64,000 nucleotides of DNA from Ferrimonas sediminicola (GCF_005116715.1 NZ_SWCI01000007.1:124001-188000), one strand, 5' to 3'; shown: positions 37,602 to 47,902, numbered from the stretch's first letter. The notes: generated from the sequence alone by a model not told the origin. Numbers and translations: made by a program.

Positions 37602-38609
37602 ATGGGAGAGAAGCGGTATCCACTGGATGCCCGTTGGCGATATGCTTTCGAGCGGCTGGGTCTTGATGCCGGTACGGCCCTAAGTCGCGCCGGGCTGTCT
37701 CCCGAGGTGCTGGCAAACCCAGACAGCAGGCTCACCACATTGCAGTATCTTGGCCTGTGGCGCTCGCTGGAGCAGAGCCTGGCGCCGGGTCAGCTCAGTC
37801 AAAGCGTAGCCCAGTTCTGCAGCAGCACCTTCACCGCACCGATGATGGCGGCGCTGTGCTGCCCCACCTTGCTCGATGCCATTCGCCGGGTGGAGCGCTT
37901 CAAACCTTTGCTGGGACCGCAACGGCTTAGGGTGGAGGAGAGCGAGAACCGGGTCACCATTCGCCAGTACTGCGATCCCGACGCGTTGACCCTGCCTAAC
38001 TCGCTGGTGGTGCTGGAGTGGCACCTGATCCTCAACCTGGCCCAGATGGCCACCAAGGTCGATCCCATAGTGGTCTCCCTGACCCTGCCCGAAGCGTGTC
38101 CCGAGGGACGTCAGCTGGCCGACAGCCTGGGACTGGAGCTGACCCTGGGCGAGGGCAATGCCCTGGTGCTGCCTAAGGGGGAGTGTCAGCGGCCGTTCAT
38201 GACCCTCAACGACGCCATGTGGCAGCATTTCGAACCCGCCCTGCTGGCGCAGATCCGCACTTTGCATGCCCAGGGCGATTTCGCCAGCGAGGTCAAGGCG
38301 ATCCTGCTGGAGTGCCTGCCGTCAGGGATGGTGGACAAGGAGCGGGTGGCCTCGAGGCTGGGGATCAGCCCCAGCACCCTGAAGCGCCGCCTGGGGGCGG
38401 AGAAACGCCCCTTCAAGGAACTGCTGGCCGAGACTCGCAAGGAGTTGGCCTGCCACTATCTGCAGCAGTGCCACCTGTGCCACACCGAGATCAGCCTGTT
38501 GCTGGGCTTCGACGACCCCACTAGCTTCTACCGGGCTTGCCAGCGCTGGTTTGGCCTGACCCCAGAAGGGATCAAGAACAAGCAGGCCGGCATAGTGCCG
38601 GCCTGGTAA
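37602..38609 (+). CDS. AraC-family transcriptional regulator
   Basis: A 335-residue regulator. The N-terminal half (about 15-205) is the arabinose-binding-like domain seen in ArgR/OruR/GadX-type regulators. The C-terminal AraC double helix-turn-helix is at about 240-325 (KERVASRLGISPSTLKRRL, then TEISLLLGFDDPTSFYRACQ and RWFGLTPEGI). The ligand and targets are unknown. ATG 37602 has GGGGGGAG before it. It is convergent with rimO, and no adjacent operon points to a target. Confidence 0.88.
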   Translation: MGEKRYPLDARWRYAFERLGLDAGTALSRAGLSPEVLANPDSRLTTLQYLGLWRSLEQSLAPGQLSQSVAQFCSSTFTAPMMAALCCPTLLDAIRRVERFKPLLGPQRLRVEESENRVTIRQYCDPDALTLPNSLVVLEWHLILNLAQMATKVDPIVVSLTLPEACPEGRQLADSLGLELTLGEGNALVLPKGECQRPFMTLNDAMWQHFEPALLAQIRTLHAQGDFASEVKAILLECLPSGMVDKERVASRLGISPSTLKRRLGAEKRPFKELLAETRKELACHYLQQCHLCHTEISLLLGFDDPTSFYRACQRWFGLTPEGIKNKQAGIVPAW

Positions 38610-38625
38610 CGCGCGCGGGGCTGGG

Positions 38626-40068
38626 TTACCCCAGCTCCTCGATCTCGCCATCCTCGTCGCGGACGATGGTGGCGTAGAGGTCGTATTCGTTGGCGAACTC
38701 GATGGAGGCCCACACCATCTGGCCCATATCCACGTCAAACTCGCCGCCGAGGATCACCTTGCCGTCGATCTCCGGGGCATCGGAGTAGGCACGGGCGACG
38801 GCGCCCTCATCGTTGAGCTCATCGACAATCACCCGCATCTCGGTGCCCACCCGCGCCTGCAGGCGCTCGGCGCTGATGCGGGCCGCCACCGCCATGAAGC
38901 GCTGGAAGCGATCCTCCATCACCTCTTCGGGCACCAGCTCCGCCAGATCGTTGGCGACGGCGCCGTCCACCGGGCTGTACTTGAAGCAGCCGACCCGGTC
39001 CAGCTGCGCCTCCTCCAGCCACTCCAGCAGGATCTGGAAATCCTCTTCGGTTTCTCCGGGGAAGCCGACGATGAAGGTCGAGCGAATCACCAGGTCGGGG
39101 CAGATCTGCCGCCACTTTTTGATCTGCTCCAGGGTGCGCTCGGCTTTGCCGGGACGCTTCATCGCCTTGAGGATACGCGGGGACGCATGTTGGAAGGGGA
39201 TATCCAGATAGGGCAGGATCTTGCCCTCGGCCATCAGCGGAATCACCTCGTCCACATGGGGGTAGGGATAGACGTAGTGCAGCCGCACCCAGATCCCCAT
39301 CTCCGCCAGTTTCTGGCACAGTTCGGTCATGCGGGTCTTCACCGGCATGCCATTCCAGAAACCGGTCTTGTGCTTCACATCGACCCCGTAGGCACTGGTG
39401 TCCTGGCTGATCACCAGCAGCTCCTTGACGCCGGCCTCCTTAAGGCGCTTGGCTTCGTCCAGTACTTCGCCGATGGGGCGGCTGACCAGATCGCCGCGCA
39501 GGGCAGGGATAATGCAGAAGGTGCAGCGGTTGTTGCAGCCCTCGGAGATCTTCAGATAGGCGTAGTGACGGGGCGTCAGCTTGACGCCGTGATCCGGGAT
39601 CAGCGAGGTCAGGGGGTCGTGTTGTGGCTTGGGCAGGTGCTGGTGGACCTGTTCCAGCACCATCTCGTAGGCATGGGGGCCGGTGATCCCCAGCACCTTG
39701 GGGTGCACCTGGCGAATCTCATCCTCTTTGGCGCCCAGGCAGCCGGTCACCAGCACCTTACCGTTCTCGCTCAGTGCCTCGCCGATGGTGTCCAGGGACT
39801 CCTGCACGGCGCTGTCGATAAAGCCGCAGGTGTTGACGATCACCAGGTCGGCGCCCTGGTAGGTGTTGACCACGTCGTAGCCTTCGGTGCGCAGCTGGGT
39901 AAGGATGCGCTCGCTGTCCACCAGGTTCTTGGGGCACCCCAGGGAGACGAAGCCGATGCGACTGCCGCTGCCCTGGCCCATGGCCGGAGCCACCTTGGTG
40001 GCGTGGGTGGTGCTGGGCTGCTCAGCCTTGGGCTGATCACTGCCGGGAACGAAGGTTTCGACGGTCAT
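38626..40068 (-). CDS. rimO: Ribosomal protein S12 methylthiotransferase RimO
   Basis: A radical-SAM enzyme that methylthiolates Asp88 of ribosomal protein S12. Domains are UPF0004 ([15 protein letters not shown], with cluster cysteines also in VNTCGFID and TGCLGAKE), the radical SAM motif [11 protein letters not shown] (CxxxCxxC), and the C-terminal TRAM domain. At 480 residues it is longer than E. coli RimO (441) because about 34 residues ([13 protein letters not shown]...) precede the catalytic part. The start at 40068 has AAGGA 7 bases upstream; an inner start cannot be excluded. Confidence 0.95.
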   Translation of the reverse strand: MTVETFVPGSDQPKAEQPSTTHATKVAPAMGQGSGSRIGFVSLGCPKNLVDSERILTQLRTEGYDVVNTYQGADLVIVNTCGFIDSAVQESLDTIGEALSENGKVLVTGCLGAKEDEIRQVHPKVLGITGPHAYEMVLEQVHQHLPKPQHDPLTSLIPDHGVKLTPRHYAYLKISEGCNNRCTFCIIPALRGDLVSRPIGEVLDEAKRLKEAGVKELLVISQDTSAYGVDVKHKTGFWNGMPVKTRMTELCQKLAEMGIWVRLHYVYPYPHVDEVIPLMAEGKILPYLDIPFQHASPRILKAMKRPGKAERTLEQIKKWRQICPDLVIRSTFIVGFPGETEEDFQILLEWLEEAQLDRVGCFKYSPVDGAVANDLAELVPEEVMEDRFQRFMAVAARISAERLQARVGTEMRVIVDELNDEGAVARAYSDAPEIDGKVILGGEFDVDMGQMVWASIEFANEYDLYATIVRDEDGEIEELG

Positions 40069-40169
40069 AGAGTCCTTTTTCTGTTCGCTGCTGGAATAAA
40101 GAGCGCGGATTATACCTGAGTCCGGACGATTGTGCATGGCGAAAAAGTGACCGGTTCGGGCTGGGCGAT

Positions 40170-41099
40170 TCACTCGGTATCGGAGCGGGGACCATCCCGG
40201 CCGGGTTGGGCCGGCGAACCTTGCTCTGCCCACTGCAGGAAGGTGCGCGCCACCGGCGACAGGGGGTGGCCCTTGTGGTAGGCCAGGGACCACTGTGACG
40301 GTATCGGCAATCCCTCGACCGGCAAGATGGTCAGTCCGGTGTCGGCGCCGAACGCCAGGGTGTGTCTGGAGAGGATGGAGACCCCCAGGCCGGACATGAC
40401 GGAGTGGCGGATGGCTTCGTTGCTCTCCACCGTCATCCGCACATTGAGTTTGATGCCGCGCCGCTTCAGGAACTTCTCCAGAGCATAGCGGGTACCCGAT
40501 CCCTGCTCGCGGATCAGGAAGGGTGCCTGGGCGAACTCCTTCAGGGTCAGCCGCCGACGGCTGGCCCAGGGGTGGTCGCTGGCGGCGATGGCCACTAACG
40601 GATTGTCCAGGAAGGGGTGCAGGGTCAGCGGGGCGTCCTCTGGCGGATGGCTGAAGACGTAGAGATCGTCCTGCCCCTGGGAGAGGCGGTCAATCATCTG
40701 CTGGCGGTTGCCGACCTTGAAGTCGATCTCGATCAGTGGGTGACGCTCGCAGAAGTCCCCCAGCAGATGAGGAATAAAGTACTTGGCGGTGGTCACCACT
40801 CCCAGGCGCAGGGTGCCACGCTTCAGTCCCCTGAGGTCGTCCAGATCCATCTGCAGCCGCTCCAGGCTGCCCACCACCTCCCGCGCTGCCTGAACCGTTC
40901 GCTCCCCGGCGTCGGTGAGCCGAAGCCGTCGGCCAATCTGGTGGTAGAGGGGGAGGCCCACCAGGTCGGTGAGTTTCTTCAGCTGCATGGAGACCGTGGG
41001 CTGGGTCAGGTGCAGGTGTTCTGCCGCCGCGCTGACCGATCCGGCCTCCTGCAGGGCCAGGAGGATCTCCAGTTGGCGCAGGGTGGCTCTGATGCTCAT
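40170..41099 (-). CDS. LysR-type regulator, CbbR/CmpR-like
   Basis: A 309-residue LysR regulator. The N-terminal winged helix (about 3-62) has [20 protein letters not shown] and [12 protein letters not shown]. The effector domain follows and contains [20 protein letters not shown], a segment typical of CbbR/RbcR-type regulators of carbon fixation and bicarbonate uptake. It is divergent from a small membrane protein and an SbtA-type transporter, which it probably controls. I chose the ATG at 41099 ([11 protein letters not shown]); an in-frame ATG lies 12 bases upstream. Confidence 0.88.
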   Translation of the reverse strand: MSIRATLRQLEILLALQEAGSVSAAAEHLHLTQPTVSMQLKKLTDLVGLPLYHQIGRRLRLTDAGERTVQAAREVVGSLERLQMDLDDLRGLKRGTLRLGVVTTAKYFIPHLLGDFCERHPLIEIDFKVGNRQQMIDRLSQGQDDLYVFSHPPEDAPLTLHPFLDNPLVAIAASDHPWASRRRLTLKEFAQAPFLIREQGSGTRYALEKFLKRRGIKLNVRMTVESNEAIRHSVMSGLGVSILSRHTLAFGADTGLTILPVEGLPIPSQWSLAYHKGHPLSPVARTFLQWAEQGSPAQPGRDGPRSDTE

Positions 41100-41208
41100 C
41101 GGATTTCTCATATAGATAAACGTCTATGCAATATAAATGAAAATTCGATTTAACTCTATCTGTTTGGCGCGGCACACTGGCGCCGTTGCTGGAGTTAAGG
41201 AGAATCCC

Positions 41209-41388
41209 ATGAATGTCCCGAAAGCGGTGTTTGAGTTGATGGTAGGCCTGTCGATACTGATCGGCGGGGTGACCGGGGCCGTCAATGGCGTGGTGGGCTG
41301 GGGGCTGGCGGTCACCGGGACCCTGTTGCTGACGGCGACTCTGGTTGCCCATGCCCGGACTCTGCCCCTGCGAGCCGGGGCCCGCTGA
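41209..41388 (+). CDS. Small two-helix membrane protein upstream of the SbtA-type transporter
   Basis: A 59-residue hydrophobic protein with two likely membrane helices (about 8-26 and 30-48) and a basic tail (TLPLRAGAR). TAAGGAGAA lies 5 bases before the ATG, and the stop is 2 bases before the next gene, so it is clearly part of that operon. I do not recognise the family. It could be a partner subunit or regulator of the transporter; this is inference from position. It is not a PII-like SbtB. Confidence 0.7.
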   Translation: MNVPKAVFELMVGLSILIGGVTGAVNGVVGWGLAVTGTLLLTATLVAHARTLPLRAGAR

Positions 41389-41390
41389 CC

Positions 41391-42332
41391 ATGGAGCTGG
41401 ATATCGTAGTCGCCTTCTTCCTGTTCGGCGCCCTGGCTCAGCTGCTCCGGGCGGAACTGACGCTGCCCGACGGCTTGTACCAGAGCCTGGTGATCCTGTT
41501 GCTGCTGGCCATTGGCCTCAAGGGCGGCGTCGCCCTGTCGGAACACCTGACTCTGACCCTGGTGGCGCAGGGCGGCGCCATCGTGCTGATGGGGATCATA
41601 ATGCCGCTGCTGGCGGTGCCGATCCTGTCCACCATCGGACGCTTCTCACGCGTTACCACCGCCACTATTGCGGCCCACTACGGATCCGTCAGCGTGGCCA
41701 CCTATGCGGTCGCCGTCGCCTTCCTCGAGAGCCGGCAGATCCCCTACGAACCCTATTTTCCCCTGTTCGTTGCCCTGCTCGAGGTGCCGGCCATTGCCGT
41801 TGGCCTGTGGCTGGCCCAAGGGCGAGGCACGTTCTCCTCCGGAAAGGTCAGGCGCCATCAGTTGGTGCGAGAGCTGTTGCTCAACCAGGGGATGGTGCTG
41901 CTGATGGGCGGATTGCTTATCGGCTGGTGGGCCGGGGAGCGTACCGAACGGATCATGCCGCTGTTCGGCGATCTGTTTCATGGGGTGCTGGCGCTGTTCC
42001 TTCTGGCCATGGGCCAGAAGGCGGCGCAGCGGTGGCGCACCCTCGGCAGCGACGCCAGCTTCCTGGCCAGTTTCGGTGTGGCCATGCCGCTGCTGGGCGC
42101 CCTGTTGGGCAGCGCCTTGGCACTGATGCTGGGGTTGAGTGCCGGTGGCACCCTGTTGCTGGCGGTGTTGGCGGCGAGCGCCTCCTACATCGCGGTGCCC
42201 GCGGCCTTCTCGGTAGCCATGCCCAAGGCGGATCTCGGTCCCGCCATCACCGCCTCTCTGGGGGTGACCTTTCCCTTCAACGTGCTGGTGGGGATTCCCC
42301 TCTACAGTGCGTTGATCCAAACCTATCTCTAG
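41391..42332 (+). CDS. Sodium-dependent bicarbonate transporter family permease (SbtA-like)
   Basis: A 313-residue, very hydrophobic protein with about ten membrane helices, of the SBT family first known from cyanobacterial SbtA. Recognisable segments include LAIGLKGGVALSEH, TTATIAAHYGSVSVATYAV and the symmetric second-half ASASYIAVPAAFSVAMPKAD and GVTFPFNVLVGIPLY. It would import bicarbonate with sodium. There is no adjacent PII-like SbtB gene. With the divergent CbbR-like regulator it makes a small inorganic-carbon module in what otherwise looks like a heterotroph. Confidence 0.85.
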   Translation: MELDIVVAFFLFGALAQLLRAELTLPDGLYQSLVILLLLAIGLKGGVALSEHLTLTLVAQGGAIVLMGIIMPLLAVPILSTIGRFSRVTTATIAAHYGSVSVATYAVAVAFLESRQIPYEPYFPLFVALLEVPAIAVGLWLAQGRGTFSSGKVRRHQLVRELLLNQGMVLLMGGLLIGWWAGERTERIMPLFGDLFHGVLALFLLAMGQKAAQRWRTLGSDASFLASFGVAMPLLGALLGSALALMLGLSAGGTLLLAVLAASASYIAVPAAFSVAMPKADLGPAITASLGVTFPFNVLVGIPLYSALIQTYL

Positions 42333-42350
42333 ATTGCACAAGGAGTTGTT

Positions 42351-42830
42351 ATGTCACAGGCTCAAGTGAGCATCATCATGGGTTCCCAGTCTGACTGGAC
42401 CGCCATGGAGGACGCCCTGGCCCCGCTGGAGACCCTGGGGATCGCCTATGAGACCCGGGTGGTGTCGGCCCACCGCACTCCGGATCGGCTGTACCGATTC
42501 TGCCAGGAGGCCCATCTGCGCGGGATCCGGGTGATCATCGCCGGAGCTGGGGGATCGGCCCACCTGGCGGGGATGGTGGCGGCCATTACCCATCTGCCGG
42601 TGGTGGCGGTGCCGGTGAGCAGCCGGGATCTCAAGGGGATGGACAGCCTGATGTCCATGGTGCAGATGCCCCGGGGGGTGGCGGTGGCCTGCCAGGGGAT
42701 AGGCAACGCCTTCAACGCCGGACTGATGGCCGCCCAGATGCTGGCCCTGTCCGACCCCGAGCTGACCCGGCGGCTGATCGATTGGCGCCACAGCCAGAGT
42801 CAGGCGGTGGTCGAGGAGGTGCGGGGGTGA
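42351..42830 (+). CDS. purE: N5-carboxyaminoimidazole ribonucleotide mutase
   Basis: A 159-residue class I PurE that rearranges N5-CAIR to CAIR in purine synthesis. It shows IIMGSQSDWTAMEDAL, SAHRTPDRLYRF with the catalytic His, and IAGAGGSAHLAGMVAA. The presence of PurK directly after it fits class I. It has AAGGAG 8 bases upstream and overlaps purK by 4 bases (GTGA). The bicarbonate transporter gene lies 18 bases upstream; PurK uses bicarbonate, which makes cotranscription of interest. Confidence 0.97.
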   Translation: MSQAQVSIIMGSQSDWTAMEDALAPLETLGIAYETRVVSAHRTPDRLYRFCQEAHLRGIRVIIAGAGGSAHLAGMVAAITHLPVVAVPVSSRDLKGMDSLMSMVQMPRGVAVACQGIGNAFNAGLMAAQMLALSDPELTRRLIDWRHSQSQAVVEEVRG

Positions 42831-43957
42831 GGGTTGCCATCATAGGGTGTGGTCAGCTGGCGAGAATGCTGGCCCTGGCCGGCATCGCCCGGGGGCTGGA
42901 GTTCAGTTTCCTGGCGATGGAGGGGGAGGAGTGCACCCCGGTGCAGGGATTGGGGCCTGTGGTGCGATTCGGCGAGGGCCGCGATCTGAGCCGGCTGTAT
43001 GCCGAACTGGGTGAGCCTCAGGTGATGACAGTGGAGCGGGAACAGCTGCCCCTGTCTCTGCTCCGCGCCCTGGACCGGTTGGCGCCGGTCCACCCCTCGC
43101 CGGACGCAGTGGCAATCTGCCAACATCGCCGGAAAGAGAAGTCGTTTCTGGGGGGGCTGGGATTGCCGACGGCTCCCTGGCGCCTGGTGGATGCCGACAC
43201 CGATCTGATGGCGTTGGCTGGCGAGCTAGGCTGGCCCCTGTTTGTGAAAAGCTGTGAGCAGGGCTACGACGGCAAGAACCAGTGGTGCTTGACTGAGCAC
43301 AGTACCGCCACGCCACCCTTGCCCGCCGGTAATGCCTACATCGCCGAGGGCGTCATCCGCTTCGATCGCGAACTCTCCCTGGTCGCCGTTCGGGGCCGAG
43401 ACGGGCAGATGGCGTACTACCCGCTGACCGAGAACCGGCACCACCAAGGAATCCTGCACTGTTCGGTCGCCCCGGCCCCCGCCCTTTCGCCGGGATTGCA
43501 AGGGGTGGCGCAGGAGATGGCGACGACCCTGATGACGGCGATGGGGTACGTTGGGGTGTTGACCCTTGAGCTGTTCCAGGTAGGAAATCGGCTTATCATC
43601 AACGAGCTGGCCCCCAGAGTACACAACAGTGGTCACTGGACTCAGGATGGCAGCCAGACCTGTCAGTTCGACAACCATCTGAGGGCCATCACCGGTGCCG
43701 CCCTGGGCAGCACCAGTACCAGGGGTGGCGGGGCCAGTGCCATGATCAACCTGCTGGGGATGGCGTCGCCGCAGTCGTTGCCGAGCGCCAACACCCGGCT
43801 GCACTGGTACCACAAGCCGGTTCGGCCGGGCCGGAAGCAGGGGCACATCAACCTGGTGGGGGCGGATCGGGCCCAGGTGGAGGGAGAGATGACTCGATTG
43901 CTGAAACGGCTCTACCCCGGGATCCACCGCCGCCTGCAGCAGCCGGTGGCCCCCTAA
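42827..43957 (+). CDS. purK: N5-carboxyaminoimidazole ribonucleotide synthase
   Basis: A 376-residue ATP-grasp enzyme that carboxylates AIR with ATP and bicarbonate. It begins with the biotin-carboxylase-like AIIGCGQLARMLALAG, has the ATP-grasp core FVKSCEQGYDGKNQW and the metal-binding INELAPRVHNSGHWT. The start is GTG at 42827, whose last two bases with the next form the purE stop, so the two genes are coupled. An upstream in-frame ATG exists but would overlap purE deeply. Confidence 0.96.
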   Translation: MRVAIIGCGQLARMLALAGIARGLEFSFLAMEGEECTPVQGLGPVVRFGEGRDLSRLYAELGEPQVMTVEREQLPLSLLRALDRLAPVHPSPDAVAICQHRRKEKSFLGGLGLPTAPWRLVDADTDLMALAGELGWPLFVKSCEQGYDGKNQWCLTEHSTATPPLPAGNAYIAEGVIRFDRELSLVAVRGRDGQMAYYPLTENRHHQGILHCSVAPAPALSPGLQGVAQEMATTLMTAMGYVGVLTLELFQVGNRLIINELAPRVHNSGHWTQDGSQTCQFDNHLRAITGAALGSTSTRGGGASAMINLLGMASPQSLPSANTRLHWYHKPVRPGRKQGHINLVGADRAQVEGEMTRLLKRLYPGIHRRLQQPVAP

Positions 43958-44083
43958 AGGGGCGGGGCCCACCGGTTTGCCTAAACCTTGGACAAGGCGT
44001 AATACTGTAGAGGGAGAAAGGCGGGTGAGAGAAAGCTTTGACACGCCTTTTCAGGGAGATAACTGACGCCGGGAGGGCGCATT

Positions 44084-45526
44084 ATGACAATGACCCTGAC
44101 CTTTCTGGGCGCGGCCGGTGAAGTGACCGGCTCCTGCCATCTGCTGACTCTGGGGCACCACCGGGTACTGCTCGACTGCGGACTGATTCAGGGCAGTCGA
44201 CAGGCCGAGGCGCGCAACCGGGAACCCTTCGACTTCGATCCTGGCGCCATCGATGCGGTGATACTGAGCCATGCCCATATCGATCACTCCGGCCGGCTGC
44301 CGCTGCTGGTGAAGCAGGGGTTTACCGGGCCGGTGTACACCCACAACGCCACCGCCGAGCTGTGTGACATCATGCTCAGGGATGCGGCGATGCTGCAGCG
44401 CCGTGATGCAGAGCGACTGAACAAGAAGCTGGAGGCCAAAGGGGAACCGCCAGTGGAGCCGCTGTTTACCGAGGAGGATGTGGATGCCCTGATGGGGTCG
44501 ATGGTTCCCCTCGAGTACGGTCAGTTGCAGCAGGTGGTGCCCGGGTTGCGTCTGGTGCTGGAGGACGCCGGCCACATCCTGGGGTCGGCCATCGTCCAGT
44601 TGTGGCTCGAGCTGGGGGAGTGGCGGAAGAAATTGGTCTACAGCGGCGATCTCGGGCGCAAGGGGATGCCGGTGATCCAGGACCCCAGCTACATCGACAG
44701 CGCCGACCTGGTGGTGATGGAGAGCACCTACGGGGACCGGCTGCACCGCAGCCTGCCTGAGACCCTGGAGGAGCTGAAGGGGATCTTTGCCCGGGCCATC
44801 GAGACCGCCACGGGCAACATTCTGATCCCCGCCTTTTCCGTAGGCCGGGCCCAGGAGCTGCTCTACCTGCTCCACCTTAACGCCAGGGAGTGGGGCCTGG
44901 AGCGCTGGCGGGTCTACCTGGACAGTCCGATGGCCACCGAGGCGACCCGGGTCTATGTGCGTCATTTCCGCCTGTGCGACGATGAGTTCAGGGCCTTTAC
45001 TCGTCAGCATCCTGGCCGCCACCCGCTGTTGTCCAACATCGAGTTTATTCAGACCACCGAGGAGTCCATGGCATTGAACGAGGTGGACCGGGGGATGATC
45101 ATCATCGCCGGCAGCGGCATGTGCACCGGCGGTCGTATCCGCTGCCACCTGGAGCACAACCTGTGGCGCAAGGAGGCGGATGTGATCATCTGTGGCTACC
45201 AGGCCAAGGGGACGCCGGGGCGGGCGCTGGTGGATGGCGCCCAGAGCCTGAAGATCGCCGGAAAACCGATCGAGGTTCGGGCCAGGATCCACACCCTGGG
45301 GGGCCTCTCGGCCCATGCTGACCGCGATGAGATGACCGACTGGTACCGTCATATCAGCGGTACTCCGCCGGTGGTGCTGGTCCATGGTGAGCCGGAGGCA
45401 CAACAGAGCTTTGCCGAGCACCTGTCCCAATACAGCCGTCATCTGGTGGTGGCCCAGCGTCACGACTGCGTCGATCTGACCGCCCTACCGGAACTGGTGT
45501 GGTTGGGACCGGCGAAGGATGATTAA
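44084..45526 (+). CDS. MBL-fold beta-CASP ribonuclease-like protein
   Basis: A 480-residue metallo-beta-lactamase fold protein with the beta-CASP and RNA-specificity domains of CPSF73/YSH1-like enzymes. The zinc motif HAHIDH (63-68) is complete. Further metal ligands lie in EDAGHILGSA and YSGDLGRKG, motif A/B in the CASP region include AFSVGRAQELLY and GSGMCTGGR, and the C-terminal HTLGGLSAHAD and VHGE complete the site. It is expected to cut RNA. The role in gammaproteobacteria is not established. Two ATGs (44084, 44090) are possible starts. Confidence 0.9.
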   Translation: MTMTLTFLGAAGEVTGSCHLLTLGHHRVLLDCGLIQGSRQAEARNREPFDFDPGAIDAVILSHAHIDHSGRLPLLVKQGFTGPVYTHNATAELCDIMLRDAAMLQRRDAERLNKKLEAKGEPPVEPLFTEEDVDALMGSMVPLEYGQLQQVVPGLRLVLEDAGHILGSAIVQLWLELGEWRKKLVYSGDLGRKGMPVIQDPSYIDSADLVVMESTYGDRLHRSLPETLEELKGIFARAIETATGNILIPAFSVGRAQELLYLLHLNAREWGLERWRVYLDSPMATEATRVYVRHFRLCDDEFRAFTRQHPGRHPLLSNIEFIQTTEESMALNEVDRGMIIIAGSGMCTGGRIRCHLEHNLWRKEADVIICGYQAKGTPGRALVDGAQSLKIAGKPIEVRARIHTLGGLSAHADRDEMTDWYRHISGTPPVVLVHGEPEAQQSFAEHLSQYSRHLVVAQRHDCVDLTALPELVWLGPAKDD

Positions 45527-45850
45527 ACCCTGGTCGTGTGAACCTCATTTCGGAATTCTCGATTCAAGCCCCAGGTGTCACAGGTCGATAACAGGGCCAT
45601 AGGGGACGGCGCGCGATCGATCTGGCTGTAGTGATACTAAACCGAGTTAAGCAGTTGTGCTTTTATTACAGTCATGGCCATATTCACCCCCAAAAAAATG
45701 GATGGCGCCCCCAAAAATGCCGCTGTTTATGTGATCAAAACTACTGAAACGTAAATTGCATAAACTTTAGTATTGCTCAGCGGCTGCGGGAAAATACAAA
45801 AGCAAGCGCCAAAAATGTTAACGCCAATGTAAGAGCGTATGAGGGGTCAC
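45527..45850. other. Gene-free stretch upstream of a chemoreceptor
   Basis: About 320 bases with no supportable gene. Contents: an AT-rich region from 45660 with two copies of CCCCCAAAAA followed by (AA)ATG and GGCG-type words near 45690-45720, then TTTATGTGATCAAAACTACT, which holds one half of a CRP-like site (TGTGA). No clear terminator for the upstream nuclease gene and no sigma-28 promoter are visible. Confidence 0.5.
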
Positions 45851-47305
45851 ATGAGAGAAGTAGAGTTCAGAACCATAGACAGGTTGTTTATCAAACTGAC
45901 GCTGAACGAGAAGTTTTGGATACTGTTCCTGATGGCCGCCCTGGCGGTGATGGGGGTGGCCACAAAGGGATACCTGGAGGTCAGCCAGATGGCCGAGCAA
46001 CGGAGCCTGGCACAGGCCCAGGGGCGGTTGTCGGCGGCGGTCGAGGCCGTCGACGCCCTCGAGGGGGAGGCCCGCGATCAGGTGGCCCGGGCCCTGGGAC
46101 TGAAGCTGACCGTCCCGGGCGGTGAACCCCGTCGCCATGAGAACCGCATCATCCTCAGTGCCCCCCTGGCTGCCGGAGGCCAGGGTGAACTCAGCATGGC
46201 GATCCCCGCCGAAGAGGCGGCAACCAAGTCTGATGCCCTCACCCGCGTTGGCCTCGCCTCGCTGCTGCTGCTGCCCATCGCCCTGTTCTCCTACTGGCTG
46301 GCCACCTTCCTGGGCGGAGCGCTGTGGGTGAAGCACCAGGCGATCCAGCGTATCGCCGACGGCGATTTGACCTCTCGGCTTGGGTTCCATGTGGGCCGTG
46401 AGGAGTTTGGCATCATCGGTCATCAGTTGGACCGCACCATGGACACCCTGAGTGAACTGGTCAGTACGGTGCAGCACAGCTCCGCCACCCTCAACCAGAG
46501 CGCCTCGGTATTCAGTGCCGACAGCCGCAACAGCCAGGAGCAGATCACCTCTCAGTACGGCTCACTGGACTCTGTGGCCACCGCCATGGAGGAGATGAGC
46601 GCCACCGCCAAGGATATTGCCAATCTGGCACAGCAGACCTCCGAGCGCCTGGAGCAGGATGGCCATAAGGTGGCCCAGAGCAACGACAAGGTGCAGAACG
46701 CCATCATCGAGACCAATGAACTGGCGGACAAGACCGATGCCGCCTCGGTAACGGTGAACAACCTGACCGCCAAGGCCACCGAGATCAATGAGGTGATCAC
46801 CACCATCAACGCCATCAGCGAGCAGACCAACCTGCTGGCCCTGAACGCCGCCATCGAGGCCGCCCGGGCCGGAGAGCAGGGCCGAGGCTTTGCGGTGGTG
46901 GCCGATGAGGTGCGTACCCTGGCCAGTCGCACCCAGCAGGCCACCGTCGAGATCCAGACCATGATCGACAACCTGCAGACCGAGACCCGCGGCATCTCGG
47001 AGATCACCTCCCACACTCTGAAGCAGGCGCACCACAGCCGGGAGCTGATCAGCGAGATAGGCCAGGATGTGAACGCCATCGCCGATTCAGCCCGGCAGGT
47101 GATGGAGATGAGCGCCCAGATTGTGGCGGCGGTGGAGCAGCAGACGGCGGCGGCCAACGACATCGCTTCCGAGCTGTACGACATCCGCGGCCAATCCAAC
47201 GCCATCCGTACCAGCGCCGAGCAGTCGGCGGTGAGCGTCAGCGAACTGGCGGAGAGCTCGCTGCAGCTGGGGGAGATCCTGAAGAAGTACCGCACCCAGG
47301 CTTAA
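45851..47305 (+). CDS. Methyl-accepting chemotaxis protein with a short periplasmic region
   Basis: A 484-residue chemoreceptor. The N-terminus [22 protein letters not shown] precedes a membrane helix (about 24-42), a short periplasmic loop (about 43-135), a second helix (about 140-160), HAMP and the signalling domain with the tip [21 protein letters not shown] chose ATG 45851, with GAGGGG 4-9 bases upstream, over the ATG at 45839. It shares the LxEKF start and layout with the truncated receptor at 1-984. The sensed signal is unknown. Confidence 0.93.
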   Translation: MREVEFRTIDRLFIKLTLNEKFWILFLMAALAVMGVATKGYLEVSQMAEQRSLAQAQGRLSAAVEAVDALEGEARDQVARALGLKLTVPGGEPRRHENRIILSAPLAAGGQGELSMAIPAEEAATKSDALTRVGLASLLLLPIALFSYWLATFLGGALWVKHQAIQRIADGDLTSRLGFHVGREEFGIIGHQLDRTMDTLSELVSTVQHSSATLNQSASVFSADSRNSQEQITSQYGSLDSVATAMEEMSATAKDIANLAQQTSERLEQDGHKVAQSNDKVQNAIIETNELADKTDAASVTVNNLTAKATEINEVITTINAISEQTNLLALNAAIEAARAGEQGRGFAVVADEVRTLASRTQQATVEIQTMIDNLQTETRGISEITSHTLKQAHHSRELISEIGQDVNAIADSARQVMEMSAQIVAAVEQQTAAANDIASELYDIRGQSNAIRTSAEQSAVSVSELAESSLQLGEILKKYRTQA

Positions 47306-47322
47306 CTGGCTGGGAGGACAGC

Positions 47323-47346
47323 GGGGAGCCTTGGCTCCCCTTTTTT
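47323..47346 (+). terminator. Terminator after the chemoreceptor
   Basis: GGGGAGCC (47323-47330) and GGCTCCCC (47333-47340) form a hairpin around TT, followed by six T residues. Confidence 0.9.
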
Positions 47347-47409
47347 GTGCTTGTGTCACGCCGGCCCAGGGGATACCCTGCGGGCAGACAAGCCATATGA
47401 GAGACCGAC

Positions 47410-47856
47410 ATGACCATCTGGGTGGATGCGGACGCCTGTCCCGTCGTCATCAAAGAGATTTTGTTCCGCGCCGCCGAGCGCACCCAAACCCCGCTGGTGC
47501 TGGTGGCGAACCGGGGCATGCGCACCCCGCCCTCAGCCTGGATCCGGGTGCAGGTGGTGCCCGCCGGTTTCGACGTGGCGGACAACGAGATCGTCAGGCA
47601 GGTGCAGCCGGGGGAGATGGTGATCACCAGTGATATCCCGCTGGCGGCGGAGGTGATCGAGAAGGGGGCGGAGGCGCTCAGCCCACGGGGTGAGGAGTTT
47701 ACTGCCCAGAACATCCGCGGCCGCCTCAACATGCGCGACTTCATGGACACCATGCGGGCCTCCGGCGTGCAGACCGGCGGGCCGCCGCCGCTGAGTCAGC
47801 AGGAGCGCCAGGGGTTTGCCAACGCCCTGGACCGCTACCTGGCAAAGCAGAGGTAA
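47410..47856 (+). CDS. YaiI/YqxD (DUF188) family protein
   Basis: A 148-residue protein of the UPF0178 family (YaiI in E. coli). It begins [17 protein letters not shown], the family signature, and has the [22 protein letters not shown] segment, which resembles a PIN-like nuclease acidic site. The biochemical role is not established. It is a single gene between two terminators. Confidence 0.92.
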   Translation: MTIWVDADACPVVIKEILFRAAERTQTPLVLVANRGMRTPPSAWIRVQVVPAGFDVADNEIVRQVQPGEMVITSDIPLAAEVIEKGAEALSPRGEEFTAQNIRGRLNMRDFMDTMRASGVQTGGPPPLSQQERQGFANALDRYLAKQR

Positions 47857-47886
47857 AAAGAACCCGGCCATCTGGCCGGGTTCTTT
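47857..47886. terminator. Bidirectional terminator between yaiI-like gene and M2 peptidase
   Basis: AAGAACCCGGCCA and TGGCCGGGTTCTT form a long perfect stem around TC, with T-rich and A-rich flanks, between convergent genes. Confidence 0.85.
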
Positions 47887-47902
47887 CGTCTCTGGGGCCG
47901 GT

